From Litoribaculum gwangyangense (lineage in GTDB: Bacteria; Bacteroidota; Bacteroidia; Flavobacteriales; Flavobacteriaceae), in the NCBI RefSeq assembly GCF_039543505.1, contig NZ_BAABJW010000002.1:1-64000 (forward strand): 64,000 nt of DNA, read 5' to 3'. The notes under the pieces are model-generated. The model was given only the letters and a program-made list of their open reading frames with translations, made no database searches and was not told the DNA's origin. Shown here piece after piece: positions 26,066 to 32,689 of the stretch. The translations under genes were made by a program, and so were the position numbers. Within the stretch, counting starts at the first letter, position 1. The number at the start of each line of letters is the position of its first letter.

Positions 26066-26722
26066 TTAGTTCATTTGAAATTTTTCTTTAAATAGAAATT
26101 TTCCAAAGTCTATAACGCTTTTTAAAGGAGCAATATCTAAAACATCGAAACTCGTATTTACTGATTTTTCGATGAAAATATCTGTTTTTTCAAATGAGGC
26201 CGACGTATCATCCAACCAAAATTTCATGGTTAATAATAATTGCAACCAGGCAGATTCTTTTAAAGTTTTTTGTTGAATTTTTTCGAGTTGTTCTTGTTTG
26301 ATATCCAACATTTGAATACCCAAATCATGAATATAGTTGGTGAAGTGTTGTTTTAAACCTGAAAGTACTTTTAAGCCTTTTAAGTCGTTTTTATATTTGT
26401 AAAGCACATGCTTAACATAACTTCTGTTAGCCGTTAAGTTTTCGAAAAAGGTATAATAAAAACTCAATAACTTATTTCTAGCATCAAACATTAGGTAATC
26501 TTCACTTTTATTTAATGCTTCTAGTGAGTTTGAAAAGAACGATTCGAAGATACCCTTTTCTATGGCTTCAAAAGACGGGAAATATTTGTAGAATGTAGCT
26601 TCTTCAAAATGGTTAGATTTAGCAAATGCGTAAATCGATTTTGGGTTTTGGTCATGCTCTAAGACATAATCCATATAAAAACTTATGATATCATTTTTTG
26701 TAATTGTTTTCTTTTTTGCCAT
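26066..26722 (-). CDS. TetR/AcrR family transcriptional regulator
   Basis: The 218-residue protein has an N-terminal TetR-type DNA-binding domain (KTITKNDIISFYMDYVLEHD, helix-turn-helix KSIYAFAKSNHFEEATFYKY) and a divergent ligand domain. It is the first gene of the operon running to 18267. Its promoter contains a perfect inverted repeat that recurs at the second operon promoter 8.5 kb away, so it probably represses itself and both operons. The inducer is unknown; by analogy it could sense photooxidative products. Confidence 0.88.
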   Translation of the reverse strand: MAKKKTITKNDIISFYMDYVLEHDQNPKSIYAFAKSNHFEEATFYKYFPSFEAIEKGIFESFFSNSLEALNKSEDYLMFDARNKLLSFYYTFFENLTANRSYVKHVLYKYKNDLKGLKVLSGLKQHFTNYIHDLGIQMLDIKQEQLEKIQQKTLKESAWLQLLLTMKFWLDDTSASFEKTDIFIEKSVNTSFDVLDIAPLKSVIDFGKFLFKEKFQMN

Positions 26723-26739
26723 GATAATGAGATTTGTAA

Positions 26740-26783
26740 CAAAGATACAAAAATGTTTAACAAAAAATATAAAAAGTTAAACA
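26740..26783 (-). promoter_or_regulatory. Promoter and TetR-type operator of the 18.3-26.7 kb operon
   Basis: The inverted repeat TGTTTAAC (26754-26761) -N14- GTTAAACA (26776-26783) lies 6 bases upstream of a minus-strand -7 box TATCTTTG (26740-26747), 18 bases before the TetR start codon. It is the twin of the site at 18188-18230. The operator covers the expected -33 region. Confidence 0.78.
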
Positions 26784-26837
26784 AAATACATGTTTTATTT
26801 GTTTTCAAACTTTCTTATCTTTAAATAATACTTTTTT

Positions 26838-27260
26838 ATGGACATACTTGATTTTGTTTTACGTTTGGGAGTCGCATTATTTGCGGGTTTGATTATTGGA
26901 TTTGAACGTCAATGGCATAACAAACCTACAGGTTTAAAAACCAATATGCTGGTAGCCACAGGTGCCGCTATTTTTGTGTTGTTATCCATTATGATTAATC
27001 ACCAGGATCCCAATACAGATATTACAAGAATTATTGCTCAAGTGGTTACTGGAATTGGTTTTTTAGGAGCTGGTGTGATTTTTAGGGAAGGCACTAGTGT
27101 TCATGGATTAACATCGGCTGCTACGGTTTGGTGTAGTGCCGCCATTGGATGTATAGCGGCTACAGGTTATTTTTTAGAAACGTTAATTTGTACAGCACTT
27201 GTAGTCATTGTCAATTCTGTAATTGAACCTTTAGATAAATGGTTGAGTAATAGGAAATAA
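26838..27260 (+). CDS. MgtC/SapB family membrane protein
   Basis: The 140-residue protein matches the MgtC/SapB membrane domain: FAGLIIGFERQWHNKPTGLK after the first helix, TNMLVATGAAIFVLLSIMI, and the signature VVTGIGFLGAGVIFREG, with about four to five transmembrane helices. The C-terminal soluble ACT-like domain of longer MgtC proteins is absent. MgtC proteins are linked to growth at low magnesium and ATP homeostasis. It is divergent from TetR and ends 4 bases before the convergent aquaporin stop codon. Confidence 0.93.
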   Translation: MDILDFVLRLGVALFAGLIIGFERQWHNKPTGLKTNMLVATGAAIFVLLSIMINHQDPNTDITRIIAQVVTGIGFLGAGVIFREGTSVHGLTSAATVWCSAAIGCIAATGYFLETLICTALVVIVNSVIEPLDKWLSNRK

Positions 27261-27264
27261 GTAG

Positions 27265-27921
27265 TTAACAGCACTTGTCATCTTTTACCAATTTACAACT
27301 TGAAACCGCACTAATTGCCCCCAAAATTGGAGCCAAAATGTAAAGCCATAGATATTGAAAATTGCCTGTAAATAGGGCAGGAGCTATGGAGCGAATAGGA
27401 TTCATAGAAGCTTTGGTCATAGGTCCTGCAAACATGGCCTCCAATAGAATAACACCGCCAATGGCAATAGCTGCCATAGTACCAATTTCTCTACTGCCGG
27501 TTGAGACATTTATTATTACTAGCATGAGAAAAAAGGTTAGTAGAAATTCCAAAATAGCAGCTTTGTATGGCGGAAAACCCAATGCAGGTGTAGTTTCACC
27601 TAAAAACTGACTTTCAGGAAATAAAAACCACAATAAAAAAACCGCGAAAATAGCACCCACACCTTGCGCCACAATGTAAAGAGGTACTTTTTTCCAAGGA
27701 AATTTTTTTGAAAAAGCAAAACCTATAGTAACAGCAGGATTAAAATGTGCGCCACTTATTTCTCCAAAAGCATAAATCATGGCCATCACTATGAGTCCCC
27801 AGGTGATAGCAACACCAACATGAGAAATACTTCCATTCGTTATCTCATTTATGGTCATCGCACCACATCCACAAAATATCATTGTAAATGTGCCTATAGT
27901 TTCGGAGTAAAATTGTTTCAT
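27265..27921 (-). CDS. Aquaporin (MIP family channel)
   Basis: The 218-residue protein has six membrane helices and two half-helix loops of the MIP family. The first motif GAHFNPAVTIG carries the normal NPA at residues 61-63. The second, MTKASMNPIRSIAPAL at residues 174-176, is NPI and not NPA. It should conduct water or small neutral solutes. The C-terminus ends in a Cys-containing tail (KLVKDDKCC). Monocistronic; its stop is 4 bases from that of mgtC. Confidence 0.93.
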   Translation of the reverse strand: MKQFYSETIGTFTMIFCGCGAMTINEITNGSISHVGVAITWGLIVMAMIYAFGEISGAHFNPAVTIGFAFSKKFPWKKVPLYIVAQGVGAIFAVFLLWFLFPESQFLGETTPALGFPPYKAAILEFLLTFFLMLVIINVSTGSREIGTMAAIAIGGVILLEAMFAGPMTKASMNPIRSIAPALFTGNFQYLWLYILAPILGAISAVSSCKLVKDDKCC

Positions 27922-28134
27922 ATTGATTTTAATTATGTTCGAGATACAGACTTTGTTGTGCTATTTGAAAAAGCCTACTTCTACAAAAACATAGCATTAA
28001 CTCTTTCTTTTAGGTAACGCATAAATTAATAGCAAATATACAATACCTTATTTTAAGGTTTTGTTAACATTTATCGAATTTTTGATGTGTAAATTTAGGG
28101 TCATATTAAACCAAAATTATTAATACACATTACG

Positions 28135-28983
28135 ATGAAAAAATTATTATTATTATTATTTGCATTTGCTGCTTTTTATAACGTAAATGCTCAGATTAAA
28201 ACTCCAGCTCCTAGTCCCTCCAGCAAAATGGAGCAAATGGTTGGACTAACCACTGTTACTTTAGATTATTCACGACCAGGAGTTAAGGGAAGGACTGTTT
28301 TTGGCGATTTAGTTCCTTACGGTAAGCTATGGAGAACCGGGGCTAATGCCAGAACCAAAGTGACGTTTAGTACCGATGTTGCTGTTGATGGTAAAGAACT
28401 AAAAGCTGGTACCTATGCTATTTTTTCTATTCCAACTGCTGAGTCCTGGGATGTTATTTTTTACACCGATTATGCTGGTGGTGGAGCGCCTGCCGAGTTG
28501 GATGAAAGTAAAGTAGCTGCGAGAGTTACTGTGCCTGTTTATCCTATACCTTTTAACGTAGAATCTTTTACTATGGATGTTAACAACATTACCAATAGTA
28601 GTGCTACATTAGAATTTATCTGGGAGAAAACCTATGTAGGTGTTCCGTTTACCGTACCAACGGATGCTGCTGTAGTAGCTAGCATTAAAAGTGTTATGAA
28701 TGGACCAAGTGCCAATGATTATTTTGCTGCGGCCCAGTATTATTTACAAGAAGGAAAAGATATTAACGAAGCCAAAAAATGGATTGGAGCTGCCGTAGAA
28801 ATGACAAAAGATCAACCGCGTTTTTGGTTTTTAAGATTACAGTCCTTAATTCATGCTAAAGCCGGAGATAAGGCTGGGGCTATTGCTGCTGCTAAAAAAT
28901 CGTTAGCTGGTGCGGAGGCTGCAGGAAATGCTGATTATGTAAAAATGAATAAAGAATCGTTAAAAGAATGGGGAGCCATGTAA
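28135..28983 (+). CDS. DUF2911 family exported protein
   Basis: The 282-residue protein has a signal peptide (Leu-rich stretch ending VNAQ) and the DUF2911 domain: SSKMEQMVGLTTVTLDYSRP, VKGRTVFGDLVPYGKLWRTG, AGTYAIFSIPTAESWDVIFY. The last 90 residues contain an Ala-rich helical segment resembling a TPR pair (NEAKKWIGAAVEMTKDQPRF). The family is common and highly expressed in Bacteroidota, with no known biochemical role. A bidirectional terminator follows. Confidence 0.92.
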   Translation: MKKLLLLLFAFAAFYNVNAQIKTPAPSPSSKMEQMVGLTTVTLDYSRPGVKGRTVFGDLVPYGKLWRTGANARTKVTFSTDVAVDGKELKAGTYAIFSIPTAESWDVIFYTDYAGGGAPAELDESKVAARVTVPVYPIPFNVESFTMDVNNITNSSATLEFIWEKTYVGVPFTVPTDAAVVASIKSVMNGPSANDYFAAAQYYLQEGKDINEAKKWIGAAVEMTKDQPRFWFLRLQSLIHAKAGDKAGAIAAAKKSLAGAEAAGNADYVKMNKESLKEWGAM

Positions 28984-29008
28984 TTGGATACCTCTGATTT
29001 TAGATAAT

Positions 29009-29043
29009 AAAAAAAGCGCAACATTTAAGTTGCGCTTTTTTTA
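29009..29043. terminator. Bidirectional terminator between DUF2911 and the HTH gene
   Basis: A stem AAAAAGCGCAAC (29011-29022) / GTTGCGCTTTTT (29029-29040), loop ATTTAA, flanked by A and T runs, lies between the convergent genes and can end both transcripts. Confidence 0.88.
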
Positions 29044-29244
29044 TTAATCGTCATCCTCAAGGAAGAAAATCTCTTCTAAAGGTTTTTTAAAAAGTTTGGC
29101 AATTTTTAATGAAAGTACTGTAGATGGTACATATTTATTCTTTTCCATGGCATTTATGGTTTGCCTGCTCACACCAATTTTGTCTGCTAAGTCGGCCTGT
29201 GTCATATCGTGTATGGCACGTTGTACTTTTATATTATTCTTCAT
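29044..29244 (-). CDS. XRE-type helix-turn-helix regulator (66 residues)
   Basis: This compact protein is a single Cro/CI-type helix-turn-helix domain: RAIHDMTQADLADKIGVSRQ (helices 2-3), TINAMEKNKYVPSTVLSLKI and a C-terminal helix KLFKKPLEEIFFLEDDD. Such short regulators usually pair with a membrane protein gene, as here, where it overlaps the upstream gene by 11 bases. It probably controls its own small operon. Confidence 0.92.
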   Translation of the reverse strand: MKNNIKVQRAIHDMTQADLADKIGVSRQTINAMEKNKYVPSTVLSLKIAKLFKKPLEEIFFLEDDD

Positions 29245-29704
29245 CGTCTCCAGATTTTAGTTTTAAAAAATTAAACCGGATAATGAAAAATATTAAAGGT
29301 GTGAACATATTATAAACCAACACATCAAAGAAAGCCATATCATAAATAAAGATGATCGTAAACAACAACACAATATAATTTACAATAAAAGCCCAAACTA
29401 ATGATTCATGTCTTAGTTTATGAATAAATTCATCTTCAATTTTTTCCTTTGTAAATCCTACCACTAGTCCACCTATGATAATAAACAGAGAAACTATTTC
29501 ATCAAATATTTCATTTTCAATAATTTGAAAAAAATGACTTTTACTATTCAAAAAGGATTCACTGTAAATCGCCAATACTTTTATGGAAGGGCCTGTGCTT
29601 TCAAAATTGGAAGCACTAACAACAATGCCTCCTATTAATCCTATTAAAAATAATAACCAACCTAATTTTTTGTACTTGTGAGGTAATAAATAATTTGTTT
29701 TCAT
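29234..29704 (-). CDS. Four-helix membrane protein paired with the HTH regulator
   Basis: From the ATG at 29704 the protein has 156 residues; the track of residues upstream (ATG 29731) adds nine without obvious value. Four hydrophobic segments are visible (LGWLLFLIGLIGGIVVSASN, IVSLFIIIGGLVVGF, WAFIVNYIVLLFTIIFIYD, VYNMFTPLIFFIIRF). No named family is recognised. The arrangement with a 66-residue XRE regulator is a common Bacteroidota module whose membrane partner has no known function. Confidence 0.8.
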   Translation of the reverse strand: MKTNYLLPHKYKKLGWLLFLIGLIGGIVVSASNFESTGPSIKVLAIYSESFLNSKSHFFQIIENEIFDEIVSLFIIIGGLVVGFTKEKIEDEFIHKLRHESLVWAFIVNYIVLLFTIIFIYDMAFFDVLVYNMFTPLIFFIIRFNFLKLKSGDDEE

Positions 29705-29803
29705 TCGTTCGTTTTTTAATTGATACTTCAAAAGTAAAACAAACTTTACATATAGACAAATATAATTAACTTAAAGTAAAAAAAAACATACTTATTTATA
29801 CAA

Positions 29804-30784
29804 TTAATAATGTAAATGAATGATTTTTCTAACCTTATCAAGAGTTCTTATCAGAATTTTACTAAAATCAAAAGTCATAATATCACTTTCTTTTTTACCT
29901 TCTCTAATAAGGTTATTAAAATGTATGGTTTCAAAATTGTACCCAATTGTTGAATAACCAAAATCTTTTATGATTTCCTTCTCATTAACTATAATGGATA
30001 CTGTTGTTGGCATGTGAAACATTCTATTAATTTTAATAGTTGCCTTTTCACAATAAAAAATAGCTTCGGTAGGTAAATCTTCAACTAAGGAACTTTTTAA
30101 ATGGGCTTTTGTGTTATTTTCATAATTAAAAACCATCTGGCAAGAAGAGTCAACACCATTATCAAAAAATGTTGCGTTGGCTTTTATACTTTCAGGTTCC
30201 CCAATGGTGGATAAAGCAGTAAAAATGGGATAAATACCAATATCCAACAAACTACCCCCACCAAGTGCTTTTTTAAAAAGTCTAGCATCATCATTAAAAT
30301 CTCTGTAAAAACCAAAGTCACTTTCAATTTTTAAAATATTACCATAAGTTTTATCTTTAAGCAAGCTTAATACGTATTGGTAATGTGGTAAAAAATAGGT
30401 CCACAAAGCTTCCATCAATAGCGTGTTATTTGCCTTTGCGCAGGCTATCATTTCTTCCACTTCCTCAAAATTCATTGCAAAAGGTTTTTCGCATAATACA
30501 GCTATTCCTTTTTTAAGACATAAAAGTGTGTTTTCTTTATGTAGGGCATGTGGTGTCGCTATGTAAACCGCATCTATATTGGAATCGTTTGCTAATGCTT
30601 CGTAAGTATTATAGGCTTTAATTACTTGGTATTCTTTGGCAAAACTATTGGCTTTTTCTTGAGAGCGAGATGCCACTGCATACAATTGGGCATCCTTTAT
30701 AGTTAATATATCCTTGGCAAATTTATGGGCAATATTTCCCAAGCCTATAATTCCCCAACGGATCGGTTTATTGTGAAGCGACAT
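29804..30784 (-). CDS. Gfo/Idh/MocA family oxidoreductase
   Basis: The 326-residue protein has the NAD(P)-binding motif RWGIIGLGNIAHKFAKDI, AVASRSQEKANSFAKEY, and the family hallmark VLCEKPFAMNFEEVEEMI containing the catalytic-region EKP lysine, followed by GGGSLLDIGIYPI. These enzymes oxidise or reduce sugars and related compounds. It overlaps the symporter gene by 17 bases, so it belongs to the PIG-L - symporter operon and may act on an imported sugar derivative. Confidence 0.93.
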   Translation of the reverse strand: MSLHNKPIRWGIIGLGNIAHKFAKDILTIKDAQLYAVASRSQEKANSFAKEYQVIKAYNTYEALANDSNIDAVYIATPHALHKENTLLCLKKGIAVLCEKPFAMNFEEVEEMIACAKANNTLLMEALWTYFLPHYQYVLSLLKDKTYGNILKIESDFGFYRDFNDDARLFKKALGGGSLLDIGIYPIFTALSTIGEPESIKANATFFDNGVDSSCQMVFNYENNTKAHLKSSLVEDLPTEAIFYCEKATIKINRMFHMPTTVSIIVNEKEIIKDFGYSTIGYNFETIHFNNLIREGKKESDIMTFDFSKILIRTLDKVRKIIHLHY

Positions 30785-32573
30785 TAGTTTTTTGTATTAA
30801 TTGAATTAGTAGTGATATGATAATAACTAATACACATCCAAACAAATTTAGCCATAAATATGGCATCCAATCAAGCCACCACCCAATAATTACAATGGCT
30901 TGAGTAATAATTGCCGAAACAAAAACGGCATTGGCCTTTACAAACTTGAAAAAGAATGCTAGTAAAAAAATACCCAAAACGTTACCATAAAAAATAGAGC
31001 CTATAATATTTACAAGTTGAATTAAATTTTCAGCAAGATTAGCAAAACAAGCTATAATTATGGCGATTAAACCCCAAATTAAAGTGAAAATTTTTGTCGC
31101 TTTTACCATATGCTTTTCATCTATGTCGCGCTTTGTATTTTTACCGTATAAGTCTATGGATGTTATGGTAGCTAATGCATTAATTTCTGATGCGGTTGAT
31201 GACATGGCGGCACTCAAAATAACAGCCAATAGCAGCCCTATAAGACCTTTAGGTAGATGGTTTAATACAAATGTGATGAACATATAATCTCTATCATTGG
31301 TTTCTGTGTCTTTTGCAGCTTCGTCGTAAAGCGCCTTTATTTGTGCCTGTTTTTCTTTGTAAGCATAACTATCAATGGATAAATTACTGAGTTCGGAATT
31401 TAGTTTATCATATTCGTTCGCATAGGTAGAATCGATAGCTTTTTTGATGAGGTATTTAGAATGTAATCTGTGTTTTTTTTCAATACTATCTAGTTTGAAG
31501 ATACTTTGTCGTAGACTTTCATCTTCACTTTTGGCTAATAGTATGCTGAGTTCTTTTTTTTTCTTGAACAACTTGTTTTGTTCCTCTTGAAGGTTTTGAT
31601 ATTGTTGCGAATATTCTGAAGCCAACACTTTTTCGGTAGATGCATCAATGAAATTTAAAGGCGCTGGATTAAATTGATAGAAAACAAACACCATAACACC
31701 TACCAACAAAATGAAAAATTGCATAGGTACTTTTAGCAAACCATTAAAAATTAATCCCATCTGCATACCTTTCATAGAACGTCCAGATAAGTAACGTTGT
31801 ACCTGACTTTGGTCTGTTCCAAAATAGGAAAGCATCAGAAAAGTTCCACCAATTAAACCTGACCAAACAGTATATCGATTTTCTAAATCAAATGAAAAAT
31901 CTAAAATGTCCATTCGACCACTGGCACCAGCTATATCTAGTGCTTTCGTAAAAGATACATCTTTGGGTATCAAATCCAGAATGATAACCAAAGCAGCAAT
32001 CATCCCTGCGAAAATGACAAACATTTGTTGTTTTTGGGTAACTGTAACTGCTTTCGTACCTCCCGAAACGGTGTAAATGATAACCAGTAACCCAATGATA
32101 ATATTTAATGTAATAATATTCCATCCTAAAACAACAGATAGTATTATGGCAGGCGCAAAAATGGTTATTCCGGCGGCTAAACCACGTTGTATTAAGAATA
32201 GGACTGCAGTTAGAATTCGGGTTTTAGAATCGAAGCGATTTTCTAAAAATTGGTAAGCAGTATATACTTTTAACCGATGATATAAAGGAATGAAAACCAA
32301 ACAAATAATAACCATGGCGATAGGTAAACCAAAATAGAATTGGACAAAACCCATACCGTCAGAAAATGCTTGTCCGGTTGTAGACAGGAATGTAATGGCA
32401 CTAGCTTGAGTGGCCATAACGGACAAGCCAATGGTCCACCATTGTGCAGTATTGCCTCCTCTTACATAGTCATTTACACTTTTACTGCCTCGGGTTTTCC
32501 AGGTCCCATAACCGACAATGATTACTAATGTAGCTATAAGTACAACCCAGTCTATCCAATTTAAAGTTTGCAT
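30768..32573 (-). CDS. Sodium:solute symporter (SSS/SLC5 family) with charged insertion
   Basis: The 601-residue protein has the SSS pattern of about 13 transmembrane helices. Visible signatures are WWTIGLSVMATQASAITFLS, YTAYQFLENRFDSKTRILTA, GGTKAVTVTQKQQMFVIF and LSAAMSSTASEINALATITS. Between helices, roughly residues 310-420, lies a hydrophilic, Lys/Glu-rich insertion with coiled-coil character (QEEQNKLFKKKKELSILLAK) not normal for the family. A 36-residue membrane protein is encoded just upstream. Likely substrate: a sugar or sugar acid handled by the neighbouring enzymes. Confidence 0.93.
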   Translation of the reverse strand: MQTLNWIDWVVLIATLVIIVGYGTWKTRGSKSVNDYVRGGNTAQWWTIGLSVMATQASAITFLSTTGQAFSDGMGFVQFYFGLPIAMVIICLVFIPLYHRLKVYTAYQFLENRFDSKTRILTAVLFLIQRGLAAGITIFAPAIILSVVLGWNIITLNIIIGLLVIIYTVSGGTKAVTVTQKQQMFVIFAGMIAALVIILDLIPKDVSFTKALDIAGASGRMDILDFSFDLENRYTVWSGLIGGTFLMLSYFGTDQSQVQRYLSGRSMKGMQMGLIFNGLLKVPMQFFILLVGVMVFVFYQFNPAPLNFIDASTEKVLASEYSQQYQNLQEEQNKLFKKKKELSILLAKSEDESLRQSIFKLDSIEKKHRLHSKYLIKKAIDSTYANEYDKLNSELSNLSIDSYAYKEKQAQIKALYDEAAKDTETNDRDYMFITFVLNHLPKGLIGLLLAVILSAAMSSTASEINALATITSIDLYGKNTKRDIDEKHMVKATKIFTLIWGLIAIIIACFANLAENLIQLVNIIGSIFYGNVLGIFLLAFFFKFVKANAVFVSAIITQAIVIIGWWLDWMPYLWLNLFGCVLVIIISLLIQLIQKTNVASQ

Positions 32574-32576
32574 GGT

Positions 32577-32687
32577 TTAAAAGGCTTGCATGATTAGGTA
32601 AAAAATAACGATGTAAACCGCATTGGCTATTAAAACTAAAGAGTAAAGCTTTAACCAAGGCTGTTTAGGTTCTTTTTCTTCAGACAT
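32577..32687 (-). CDS. Small single-helix membrane protein upstream of the symporter
   Basis: This 36-residue frame encodes MSEEKEPKQPWLKLYSLVLI followed by a transmembrane helix ending FYLIMQAF. It lies between the PIG-L and symporter genes, 2 bases from the PIG-L stop and 3 bases before the symporter start. Small charged-N-terminus single-span proteins next to SSS transporters suggest an accessory subunit, as for the small subunits of some bacterial solute symporters; this is inferred from position only. Confidence 0.7.
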   Translation of the reverse strand: MSEEKEPKQPWLKLYSLVLIANAVYIVIFYLIMQAF

Positions 32688-32689
32688 AT

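Noticed and set aside
12407..26722. B12-dependent (CarH/LitR-type) light regulator for the photolyase island
   Set aside because: No MerR-type protein with a cobalamin domain is encoded in the window; the only regulator in the island is a TetR protein.
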